Positions 43,695-51,732 of a stretch of DNA of 64,000 nucleotides are shown piece after piece. The notes under the pieces are model-generated. The model had not been told where the DNA came from. It searched no databases and was given only the letters and a program-made list of their open reading frames with translations. Each line of letters begins with the position of its first letter. The first letter of the stretch is position 1. Origin of the DNA: Azospirillaceae bacterium (GTDB lineage Bacteria; Pseudomonadota; Alphaproteobacteria; Azospirillales; Azospirillaceae). The translations under genes were made by a program, and so were the position numbers. The DNA is taken from NCBI GenBank assembly GCA_028283825.1, contig JAPWJW010000005.1, positions 682,001 through 746,000 of the forward strand. The letters run 5' to 3'.

Positions 43695-43896
43695 AATCAT
43701 CGTCTACGCGGTCGAGGGCCGCTCGACAGCAGCCAAGCACGCCCTGATGCGCGACATCACGGAGGCGGTCGCCCGCAATTTCGAGATGAACCCGGAACTG
43801 GTCACCATCCAGATCGTGGAGGCCAGCGCCGACAATAAGTCGAAGGGCGGGCTGCCCTTCACCATCCGGCCGCCGTCGGAGATTTTCAAAAGCTGA
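43687..43896 (+). CDS. 4-oxalocrotonate tautomerase family protein
   Basis: 69 residues. Catalytic Pro exposed after Met removal (MPEIIVYAVEGRS), conserved Arg region GRSTAAKHALMRDIT, and the core VTIQIVEASADNKSKGG. A small beta-alpha-beta tautomerase acting on enol/keto acids or a related scaffold activity. Coupled to the upstream dehydrogenase. Confidence 0.85.
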   Translation: MPEIIVYAVEGRSTAAKHALMRDITEAVARNFEMNPELVTIQIVEASADNKSKGGLPFTIRPPSEIFKS

Positions 43897-43937
43897 TTGG
43901 CCGAATTTCGACAGTCCTGAGAGCGGAGATAGCAAGA

Positions 43938-44510
43938 ATGCGTGGTTATTGGATCGCCGGTGTCGTCAGCGCCGGCCTGTTGCTCTGTGGCGCCGCCCAG
44001 GCCCAAACGGGTTTCGAGGGCGACGCGATTTCGCCCACCCAGCCCATCGCCAAGGGGCTGGCGCCGCACATGGAGTCCAAGCTGGTGCGCCAGGGCAAGG
44101 ATGAGGACGTCTACGCCATCATCTTCCACAAGGATGACGAGGTGCTGAGCGGCCTGACCGACTTCGCCGCGGCGCACCACGTGACGGATGCGCACCTGAC
44201 CGCCATTGGCGCGGCCAGCGGTGCCGTTCTGGGTTACCTGGATCTGCCGGCCAAGCTTTACCGCCCCATCCGGGTGAATGAGCAGGTGGAGGTGCTGTCG
44301 CTGATCGGTGACGTCGCCACCTTCAACGACCAGCCGTCCCTGCACATGCACACCGTCCTGGGGCGGCGCGACGGCAGCACCGTCGGCGGCCACATCTGGC
44401 GCCTGGTCGCCAACCCGACGCTGGAGGTGTTCATGACGGTGGACAAGGCGCCGCTGGCCAAGAAGCCCGATCCGGATTCCGGCATGCGCCTGATCGACCC
44501 GGTGGGGTGA
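43938..44510 (+). CDS. Secreted PPC (DUF296) domain protein
   Basis: 190 residues. Signal peptide ending GAAQAQTG, then a PPC/DUF296 fold: YAIIFHKDDEVLSGLTDFAAAHHVTDAHLTAIGAASGAVLGYLD, LHMHTVLGRRDGSTVGGHI, LEVFMT. In plants PPC domains follow AT-hooks; bacterial stand-alone forms are trimeric, with His residues able to bind metal. Export to the periplasm is unusual for this domain. Last gene before a strong hairpin. Function unknown. Confidence 0.8.
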   Translation: MRGYWIAGVVSAGLLLCGAAQAQTGFEGDAISPTQPIAKGLAPHMESKLVRQGKDEDVYAIIFHKDDEVLSGLTDFAAAHHVTDAHLTAIGAASGAVLGYLDLPAKLYRPIRVNEQVEVLSLIGDVATFNDQPSLHMHTVLGRRDGSTVGGHIWRLVANPTLEVFMTVDKAPLAKKPDPDSGMRLIDPVG

Positions 44511-44536
44511 AGCCCGGTGTCCTGACCGTTCCCGCC

Positions 44537-44565
44537 AAGCCGCGATGGTCCCACCATCGCGGCTT
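44537..44565 (+). terminator. Perfect-stem hairpin terminator
   Basis: AAGCCGCGATGGT/ACCATCGCGGCTT, 13-bp perfect stem with CCC loop, followed by GATTCATT. Weak T tract but very stable stem, 26 bp after the PPC gene. Confidence 0.7.
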
Positions 44566-44763
44566 GATTCATTCCGCGGCGACGAAGATGCGCCCAGCGA
44601 AGGCTTGCGCCCCGGCGCGGCCTTGATGTATCAACCAAACCATGATCACGGATCGAGCCCCCCTGAACGCCAGGCCCACGCCGCCATAAGCGGCCGCTCT
44701 CCGATTCATTTTTCCATTTGAGCCGCCGAACGCCGCCCCTGGCCGCCGGCCTGTTTTCTCGGC

Positions 44764-44782
44764 GCCGCACGGGACCTGCGGC
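44764..44782 (+). promoter_or_regulatory. Leader hairpin before sulP
   Basis: GCCGCA-N7-TGCGGC, 24 bp before the sulP ATG, within a leader that also has GCCGCCGAACGCCGCCCC. Could be a cis-regulatory element; no known riboswitch class identified. The rest of 44566-44740 shows no gene. Confidence 0.35.
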
Positions 44783-44806
44783 CCATCCTTTCTTTCGAGT
44801 CTCCCC

Positions 44807-46285
44807 ATGACCGTTTCAAGCTTCCGCGCCCAGTGGGCGCCCGATGTCGTGCGCGAATTGCTGGCCGGCACCGTCGTCGCCCTGGCCCTGATCCCGGAGG
44901 CCATCGCCTTTTCCATCATCGCCGGGGTGGACCCCAAGGTGGGGCTGTACGCCTCGTTCTGCATCGCGGTGATCACTGCCATCGCCGGCGGCCGGCCGGC
45001 CATGATCTCGGCGGCCACCGGGTCCACCGCGCTGGTGATGGTGACCCTGGTGAAGGACCACGGGCTGAACTACCTGTTCGCCGCCACCGCCCTGACCGGC
45101 GTGTTCCAGATCATCGCCGGGTATTTGCGCCTGGGCGACCTGATGCGCTTCGTCTCCCGCTCCGTCGTCACGGGCTTCGTCAACGCCCTGGCCATCCTGA
45201 TCTTCATGGCGCAACTGCCGGAACTGATCGGCCTGGGATGGCAGGTCTACGCCATGGTGGCGGTGGGCCTGGCCATCATCTATCTGCTGCCGCGCCTGAC
45301 CAGTGCCGTGCCGTCGCCGCTGGTGACCATCGTGCTGCTGACCGGCGCCACCATGGTGATGGGATGGAAGTTCCACACGGTGGGCGACATGGGCCAGTTG
45401 CCGGACGCGCTGCCGGCCTTCGGCCTGCCGCAGGTGCCGCTGACCTGGGAAACGCTGGGCATCATCACGCCCTACGCCCTGACCTTGGCCATGGTGGGCC
45501 TGTTGGAAAGCCTGATGACCGCCGCCATCGTCGATGAGATGACGGACACCACTTCCGACAAGAACCGCGAATGCCGGGGGCAGGGGTTGGCCAACATCGT
45601 CTCCTGCCTGTTCGGGGGCATGGCGGGCTGCGCCATGATCGGCCAGTCGGTCATCAACGTCACCTCCGGCGGACGGGGCCGCCTGTCTTGCCTGTGGGCC
45701 GGCATCTTCCTGCTGTTCCTGATCGTGGTGCTGGGCCCCTGGGTGAAGCAGATCCCCATGCCGGCCCTGGTGGCCGTCATGGTCATGGTGTCGATCAACA
45801 CCTTCCAGTGGCGGTCCATCCGCAGCCTGGTGACCAACCCCAAGACCTCCAGCATCGTCATGTTGGCGACCGTGGCCGTGGTGCTGGCCACCCACGACCT
45901 GGCGCGCGGCGTGCTGGTGGGCGTGCTGCTGAGCGGGGTGTTCTTCGCCCAGAAGGTGGCGCGGTTCTTCGGCGTGGCCTCAAACCTGAATGAAAGCACG
46001 GGCGTCCGCACCTACCGGGTGACCGGCCAGATCTTCTTCGCCACCGCCCAGGCCTTCCAGGACGCCTTCGACTTCCGCGAGGCGGCGGCACGCATCGTCA
46101 TCGATGTCCACGCCGCCCACTTCTGGGACCTGACGGCGGTGAACACCCTGGACCGCGTGGTGCTGAAGTTCCGCCACCACGGCCGGCCGGTGGAAATCAT
46201 CGGCCTGAACCAGGCCAGCCAGACCCTGGTGGAACGCCTGGGCCGGCACGACAAGCCGGGGGCGGTGGCGACGGGCGGGCATTAG
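44807..46285 (+). CDS. SulP family anion transporter with STAS domain
   Basis: 492 residues. SulP core: [58 protein letters not shown], [16 protein letters not shown] [30 protein letters not shown]. The C-terminal STAS domain spans about 400-485. Likely sulfate or bicarbonate uptake in the inner membrane. Converges on fsr with a 4-bp overlap. Confidence 0.9.
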   Translation: MTVSSFRAQWAPDVVRELLAGTVVALALIPEAIAFSIIAGVDPKVGLYASFCIAVITAIAGGRPAMISAATGSTALVMVTLVKDHGLNYLFAATALTGVFQIIAGYLRLGDLMRFVSRSVVTGFVNALAILIFMAQLPELIGLGWQVYAMVAVGLAIIYLLPRLTSAVPSPLVTIVLLTGATMVMGWKFHTVGDMGQLPDALPAFGLPQVPLTWETLGIITPYALTLAMVGLLESLMTAAIVDEMTDTTSDKNRECRGQGLANIVSCLFGGMAGCAMIGQSVINVTSGGRGRLSCLWAGIFLLFLIVVLGPWVKQIPMPALVAVMVMVSINTFQWRSIRSLVTNPKTSSIVMLATVAVVLATHDLARGVLVGVLLSGVFFAQKVARFFGVASNLNESTGVRTYRVTGQIFFATAQAFQDAFDFREAAARIVIDVHAAHFWDLTAVNTLDRVVLKFRHHGRPVEIIGLNQASQTLVERLGRHDKPGAVATGGH

Positions 46286-47511
46286 CCCACCCGTTTCGCC
46301 CGCTTCATCGCCGTCTCGATATCCGGCAGGAACACCGTCAGGATGCCCAGGGCCGGCAGGTAGGCGCAGACCTTGTAGACGGTGGTGATGCCGGCGCTGT
46401 CGGCCAGCCAGCCCAGGGCGGCGGCGGCCACGCCGGCGATGCCGAAGGCCAGGCCGAAGAACAGGCCGGCCACGGTGCCGACCTTGCCCGGCATCAGTTC
46501 CTGGGCATAGACGACGATGGCCGGGAAGGCGGAGGCCAGGCAGACACCGATGATGCCGCTCAGCACCCCCGTCCAGAACAGGTTGGCGTAGGGCAGGATC
46601 AGGGTGAAGGGCAGCACGCCCAGGATGGACCACCAGATCACATGCTTGCGCCCGATGCGGTCGCCGATGGGGCCGCCGGCTATGGTGCCCACGGCCGCCG
46701 CGCCTAAGAAGATGAACAGGTGCAACTGGGCGGATTTCACCGACAGCCCGAAGGTCTGGATCAGATAGAAGGTGAAGTAGCTGGTGATGCTGGCCAGATA
46801 GACGTACTTGGAGAAGATCAGGATCAGCAGGATGGCGAAGGCCAGACCGACCTGGCGCCGCGACAGGCCGGTCAGATCCTCGCGAACGCCCTTGGCCGTC
46901 TTGGGCTTGGTGTTGCGCCGGTACCACAGGCCGATCCTGGCCAGGACCATCATGCCCAGGAAGGCGGCCAGGGAGAACCAGGCGATGCTGCCGCGCCCAT
47001 GCGGCACGATGATGAAGGCGGCCAGCAGCGGCCCCAGGGCGGAGCCGGCGTTGCCGCCCACCTGGAACAAGGACTGCGCCAGGCCATGCCGGCCGCCCGA
47101 CGCCATGCGGGCGACGCGGGAGGATTCCGGATGGAAGACGGAGGACCCGGTGCCCACCAGGGCGGCGGCCAGCAGCACCAGCGGGAAGCTGGGCGCCGTC
47201 GCCAGCAACAGCAGGCCCGCCAGCGTGAAGCCCATGCCCACCGACAGGGAATAGGGCTTGGGGCGGGCGTCGGTGTAAAGCCCGATCACCGGCTGCAGCA
47301 GCGAGGCCGTGATCTGATAGACCAGGGTCACCAGGCCCACCTGGCTGAAGCTGAGGGCGAAGCTGTCCTTCAGGATCGGATAGATGGCCGGCAGCATGGA
47401 CTGCATCATGTCGTTCAGCAGATGGCAGAAGCTGATGGCGCCCAGCACCGTGAACACGGGGGCCGCAGCGGTGGGCTGGGCGGGTTCAACAACGGCTTGC
47501 GCTTGGCTCAC
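46282..47511 (-). CDS. fsr: Fosmidomycin resistance-type MFS exporter
   Basis: 409 residues, 12 helices. Family start [23 protein letters not shown] is diagnostic, with [24 protein letters not shown] and [11 protein letters not shown]. Fsr exports fosmidomycin-like compounds in E. coli; the natural substrate is unclear. Divergent from the AraC gene over 172 bp, so that regulator is its likely controller. Confidence 0.88.
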   Translation of the reverse strand: MSQAQAVVEPAQPTAAAPVFTVLGAISFCHLLNDMMQSMLPAIYPILKDSFALSFSQVGLVTLVYQITASLLQPVIGLYTDARPKPYSLSVGMGFTLAGLLLLATAPSFPLVLLAAALVGTGSSVFHPESSRVARMASGGRHGLAQSLFQVGGNAGSALGPLLAAFIIVPHGRGSIAWFSLAAFLGMMVLARIGLWYRRNTKPKTAKGVREDLTGLSRRQVGLAFAILLILIFSKYVYLASITSYFTFYLIQTFGLSVKSAQLHLFIFLGAAAVGTIAGGPIGDRIGRKHVIWWSILGVLPFTLILPYANLFWTGVLSGIIGVCLASAFPAIVVYAQELMPGKVGTVAGLFFGLAFGIAGVAAAALGWLADSAGITTVYKVCAYLPALGILTVFLPDIETAMKRAKRVG

Positions 47512-47683
47512 GAGGCGACACTCCCTAAACAGTCGGCGGTTGTCCCGCGCTCAACGGGCGGCTTGCATTCCGGCCGCCGATGGGGAAGCTAGCCTGCGTG
47601 GATGCGGCCTGCTTTCGACTGTAGGCCAGTTTATGTCGCGGATGGGCCAATCCTGCCGGGGCGGAACAGTTGGGGGACGGATC

Positions 47684-48484
47684 ATGGTGCGCAATGTGCC
47701 GTCGCAAACCTTCGAGACCTCGCCCGAGCCGGTCTTCGCCGTCGGCAACGACTATCCCCACGGCCATCACCTGCCGCCGCACCGCCATCGGCGCTGCCAG
47801 CTGCTGTACGCCATCCGCGGCATCATGACGGTGGCAACGGCGCAGGGCACCTGGATGGTACCGCCGGAACGGGCCGTCTGGATCCCGGCCGGCGTGGTGC
47901 ACGAGGTGGAGGTGGTGGCGGGCCCGGCCCAGATGCGCAGCCTGTACGTCGATCCCCTGGTGCTGCCGGCGGCACGCGATCCCGCCTGCCTGGACCCGGC
48001 CGCCACGCTATGCCAGGTGCTGGGCATGTCGCCCCTGGTGCACGCCTTGTTGCTGGAGGCGGCGGAACTGCCGGTGGACGTGGCGCCGGAAAGCCGGGGC
48101 GGCATGATCATGGCCCTGCTGCGGCATGAGCTGCCATCCCTGCCGGTGCTGCCGCTGGCGGTGCCCATGCCGTCGGACGGGCGGCTGGCGGCGCGCTGCC
48201 GCGCTTTCCTGGCCGATCCCGACCCGCACGCCACCATCGACGGCTGGGCGGATGCGCTGGGCATGAGCCGCCGGGCCTTCACCCGGCTGTTCCGGCAGCA
48301 GACCGGCCTCAGCTTCGCAGCATGGCGCCAGCAGGTCTGCCTGTTCGCCGCCCTGCCGCGCCTGGCGGCGGGGGAGGCGGTGACCATCGTGGCGCTGGAT
48401 CTGGGCTATGACAGCCCGGCCGCCTTCACCGCCATGTTCAAGCGCCTGCTGGGCGTGCCGCCCAGCAGGTATCTCAACGCCTGA
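47684..48484 (+). CDS. AraC family regulator with cupin sensor
   Basis: 266 residues. An N-terminal cupin (YPHGHHLPPHRHRRCQLLYAIRGIMTV, WIPAGVVHEVE) is followed by two helix-turn-helix motifs (TIDGWADALGMSRRAFTRLFRQQTG and VTIVALDLGYDSPAAFTAMFKRLLG). ATG 47684 follows GGGGGA. Probably controls the divergent fsr. Ends 11 bp before the convergent acyltransferase gene. Confidence 0.88.
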   Translation: MVRNVPSQTFETSPEPVFAVGNDYPHGHHLPPHRHRRCQLLYAIRGIMTVATAQGTWMVPPERAVWIPAGVVHEVEVVAGPAQMRSLYVDPLVLPAARDPACLDPAATLCQVLGMSPLVHALLLEAAELPVDVAPESRGGMIMALLRHELPSLPVLPLAVPMPSDGRLAARCRAFLADPDPHATIDGWADALGMSRRAFTRLFRQQTGLSFAAWRQQVCLFAALPRLAAGEAVTIVALDLGYDSPAAFTAMFKRLLGVPPSRYLNA

Positions 48485-48495
48485 ACGAGGCTGTC

Positions 48496-48952
48496 TCAGC
48501 CCTTCAGTTCGGAAACGACGAACTTGCCGGGTGGTGGGGTGCATCTGGCGCAGCTTCACCGTCCGGTCCTTCAGCGCCGTGCGGCGGATGTCGTCGATGA
48601 TCTGGGCCACCAGCTTGTTGTCGAAAGTACCGTCGGGCGCCACCACGTCGATGATCCAGCAGCGGTCGCCGGACTTCCAGTCCTCCGCCGACAGCTGGGT
48701 GTCGCCGGCCAGCAGCCGGGCCTCCACCGCCTCGGACAGGAAAGCCCAGGTGACCATGCCCGCCGGTTGTCCGGCATTGTCCCCACCCTTGTAGATGCGG
48801 AACTGGTTGTGCAGCAGCGCCGGCATGACCATCCAGTTGAGGTCATAGAGCGTGAAACCGCGGTGCTGCGGCGATTGGCTCATCAGCCATGCCATTTCAC
48901 CCAGCATATGGGCGGCGGTGAGCGTGGGCGAAGCGGGCGCGGTATCGGTCAT
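48496..48952 (-). pseudogene. HlyC-type toxin-activating lysine acyltransferase, frameshifted near its end
   Basis: About 151 residues. It parallels HlyC along its length: LGEMAWLMSQSPQHRGF with catalytic H30, MPALLHNQFRIY, PAGMVTWAFLSEAVEARL, LSAEDWKSGDRCWIIDVVAPDG with D102. As sequenced, the frame slips at CCGGG (48527-48531) and would run antisense through the AraC gene. Removing one base ends the protein as RKFVVSELKG and TGA at 48496, exactly like the family. These enzymes acylate RTX toxins from acyl-ACP. No RTX toxin gene is in the window. Confidence 0.85.
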
Positions 48953-49083
48953 CAGATCCCCTGTTCCTTTCCAGTCGCCCACCGGCGGCGGACGGTGCCC
49001 CTCCGGCCGCGCGGGCGTGTGCGTCCGCTATAACGCCTCATGGCGGGGGACGCCACCGGGAAAGGACGGGTCGGGAAACGGGA

Positions 49084-50136
49084 TCAGGCCGGTGCCGGGC
49101 CGGTGCTGCTGCGCACCAGCAGCGCCGGCGGGAAGGTGGCGGAGGTGGGCTGGGCATCCTTGCCCTGGATCAGGCTGAACAGCTGTTCAGCCAGGGCGTT
49201 CACGATATCCGCCACCGGCAGGGCCATGGCGGTGACCCCACCCAGCGAAGCGCCCTCTTCATCGCCATAGCTCAGCACCGACAACTGGCCGGGCAGCGGC
49301 ACCTCCATCCGGCGCAACGCCAGGAAGGCGCCCAGGGCCAGCCGTGCGCTGCCCAGCAGCACGGCGGTGGGCCGCGGCGTCATCGACATGATGTGGGCGG
49401 TCGCGATCTCCCCGAACCCCGGCCGCGGCGGGCCCAGATAGATGTAGGAGGGATCCCGGGGAACCCCGGACTCGGTCAGGGCCTGAAGATAGCCGGCCAG
49501 CCGGTCCTTGGCGGTGCTGATGGCCTCCGGCCCGCCGACGAAGGCGATGCGGGTATGGCCCAGGGCCAGCAGGTGGCGGGTGGCGGCGTATGCCCCCGAC
49601 CGGTCGTCAATGCCGACGAAGCCGCCGGCCAGACCGGACACGTCGCGGATCAGTTTCACCGTCGGCAGGCCGGCCAGCAGGGCCTTGGTGGCATCCTTGC
49701 ACCCCTGGGACGGGCTGATGACGAAGCCGGCCACCCGCGCCTCCCGCAGGGCCATGACGTGGGTGCGCTCCAGTTCCGGATCATCCTCGGACACCGCCAG
49801 CACCAGGTGCAGCCCCTGGCCGGCGCAGCGCTGCGCCAGGCCCTTGGCCACGGCGCTGAAGAATTCGTTCTGGATGTCGGGGATGATCAGGCCGACCAGG
49901 CGGCTGCTGGCGCCGCGCATCATTTCCGCCCCGGCGTTACGGACATAGCCCAGGGCCAGGGCGGCTTCGCGCACGCGGGCCTTGGTCAGTTCATTGGTGG
50001 CGGGGTGGTCGTTCAGCGCCCGGGAAACGGTGGCGTGTGACAGGCCCAGATGGCGGGCGATGTCCTTGATGGTGACGTCGCCCGCGGTGGAACTTTTGTG
50101 CGGGGACAGGCGGCGCGGTGGCGGCTTGCGCGTCAT
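49084..50136 (-). CDS. LacI/GalR family transcriptional regulator
   Basis: 350 residues. Headpiece VTIKDIARHLGLSHATVSRALNDHPATNELTKARV, hinge region and periplasmic-binding-like core (LVGLIIPDIQNEFFSAVAKG, GFVGIDDRSGAYAATRHLLALGHTRIAFVGG). An N-terminal Pro/Arg extension of about 20 residues precedes the headpiece. It is on the same strand as the MFS and TonB receptor genes upstream and likely regulates that uptake unit. Confidence 0.88.
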   Translation of the reverse strand: MTRKPPPRRLSPHKSSTAGDVTIKDIARHLGLSHATVSRALNDHPATNELTKARVREAALALGYVRNAGAEMMRGASSRLVGLIIPDIQNEFFSAVAKGLAQRCAGQGLHLVLAVSEDDPELERTHVMALREARVAGFVISPSQGCKDATKALLAGLPTVKLIRDVSGLAGGFVGIDDRSGAYAATRHLLALGHTRIAFVGGPEAISTAKDRLAGYLQALTESGVPRDPSYIYLGPPRPGFGEIATAHIMSMTPRPTAVLLGSARLALGAFLALRRMEVPLPGQLSVLSYGDEEGASLGGVTAMALPVADIVNALAEQLFSLIQGKDAQPTSATFPPALLVRSSTGPAPA

Positions 50137-50241
50137 CGACAAAGCGATCCCGTGGGACGGTTGTGAAAAATCATACTTCGCCCACCATCACAGAGGTTCA
50201 CGCCATAAGCAATGGCGGTGCGACCCTTTGGTGCCCACACC

Positions 50242-51537
50242 TCAACTAAAGGGTGGTATTTTTCGGCGTGGAAGCAGCACCCTGAGCAGCAGAAAAGCCA
50301 GCACGTAGGCGACGGCGCAGTAAAGGAACAGCGGCTGGTACCCGCCCCGTGCCGCCAGCCAGCTGGTGGCCTGCAGAATCAGGACGCCGCCCAGATTGCC
50401 GCCCAGGGCACCGATGCCGATGGCGGTGCCCAGCGTGCGGGCCGGGAAAGCGTCGGCCGCCAGCGCGAAGATGTTGGTGGAAAAGCCCTGGTGGGCGGCC
50501 AGCACCAGGCCGACCAGCGCCACCGCCGGCCAGGGGCTGTCCACCGTCAGCGCCAAGGGCAGGGGCAGCACCAGCAGGGCGCAGACCGCCATGGGGATGC
50601 GGCGGGCCAGGTCCGGCGTCACGCCCCGGCGCAGCAGCCAACTGGGCACGGCCCCGCCGGCCAGGGCGCCCACCGTGGCCATGGCGTAGACGGTGGCGAT
50701 GGGCGCGCCGATATGGCCCATGTCCAGGCCGAAACGCTGATGGAAGAAGTCCGGCATCCATAGCAGCATGAACCACCAGACGGGATCGGTTAGGAACTTG
50801 GCCCCCGCCACGCCCCAGCAGTGGCGGTCACGCAACAGGCGGCCCCAGGACCAGCCGGGTTCCGCCGGAACCGGTGCCGTCCGTGCCTGGACGGGGGCCG
50901 CCCTGTCGGACGGCAGCAGGAACCAGGCGGCCACCCACACCAGGCCGGCCGCACCTGTCAGGATGAAGGTGACGTGCCAGCCCCAATGGACGGCCAGCCA
51001 GGGCAGGACCAGCGGCGTCACCACGGCACCCACGTTGGGGGCGGCGTTCATCAGGCCGATGGCGGTGGACCGGCGGTCGGCCGGGAACCAGCGCGCCACC
51101 GCCTTGGCCGCCGCCGGGGTGTTGGCGGCCTCCGCCACGCCCAGGATGACGCGGCAGGCCAGGAACTGCCCCATGGTGCGGGCGCCGGCATGGGCCATAG
51201 CGGCCAGGCTCCACGCCGCCACCGCCAGGGGATAGCCCCAGCGCAGGCCCACCTTGTCGACGAACCAGCCCGCCCCCACCAGGGCCACCATGCCGGCGGC
51301 CTGGAAGACGGTCATGACCAGGCCATAGTCGGCCTGCGTCCAGCCCAGATCGGCGTCGATCATGGGCTTCAGCAGGGCCATGCTCTGCCGGTCGGCGTAG
51401 TTCAGCGCCGTGGCGACGAACACGCAGGCCAGAACCAGCCACGGGACCCAGCCCAGGGGGCGCCGGCCGGGCGCCGGTGCGGTAGCCAGAACCACCACCG
51501 CATCGGTTTCAGGTTTCATTTCAGGCTGGGCCGTCAT
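50242..51537 (-). CDS. MFS transporter, anion:cation symporter (ExuT/GudP-like)
   Basis: 431 residues, 12 helices. Family marks: ALNYADRQSMALLKPMIDADLGW in helix 1, GYPLAVAAWSLAAMAH, ILGVAEAANTPAAAKAVARWFPADRRSTAIGLMNAAPNVGA. This branch takes up hexuronates and aldarates. Preceded by a TonB receptor and followed by a LacI regulator, giving outer- and inner-membrane uptake of a sugar acid or small glycoside (inference). Confidence 0.85.
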   Translation of the reverse strand: MTAQPEMKPETDAVVVLATAPAPGRRPLGWVPWLVLACVFVATALNYADRQSMALLKPMIDADLGWTQADYGLVMTVFQAAGMVALVGAGWFVDKVGLRWGYPLAVAAWSLAAMAHAGARTMGQFLACRVILGVAEAANTPAAAKAVARWFPADRRSTAIGLMNAAPNVGAVVTPLVLPWLAVHWGWHVTFILTGAAGLVWVAAWFLLPSDRAAPVQARTAPVPAEPGWSWGRLLRDRHCWGVAGAKFLTDPVWWFMLLWMPDFFHQRFGLDMGHIGAPIATVYAMATVGALAGGAVPSWLLRRGVTPDLARRIPMAVCALLVLPLPLALTVDSPWPAVALVGLVLAAHQGFSTNIFALAADAFPARTLGTAIGIGALGGNLGGVLILQATSWLAARGGYQPLFLYCAVAYVLAFLLLRVLLPRRKIPPFS

Positions 51538-51579
51538 GCGGCCGGACCGGGAAGCGTCATTGATATCGGCACCTTATGT

Positions 51580-51725
51580 CAGCGGCATGATGTCTTGTTC
51601 ATGCCGCTGTAGGACGCGACTGCGTCCGCCGGAGTGAGCACCGCAGGGCGCAACGAGGAAGCCAAGCCAGCGGATGCTGGCGCCCGGCGCTTGAGGGGGC
51701 ATTTGATCGGTCACGATCAAATGCC
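51580..51725 (+). repeat. Structured intergenic repeat, copy D
   Basis: Hairpins: CAGCGGCATGA/TCATGCCGCTG, GGACGC-GACT-GCGTCC, CCAGC-GGAT-GCTGG and GGCATTTGATC/GATCAAATGCC, with TAGG, GCCGGA, GCCAAG, CGCCCGGCG and TGAGGG linkers. The second long arm pair is degenerate. Located between the TonB receptor and MFS genes; its last hairpin abuts the receptor stop, in the orientation opposite to these genes. Confidence 0.87.
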
Positions 51726-51732
51726 GCGCGTA

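Noticed and set aside
48008-48495. Extended C-terminus of the acyltransferase reading through the AraC gene
   Set aside because: It is antisense to a conserved AraC gene and appears only because of the one-base insertion near 48530.
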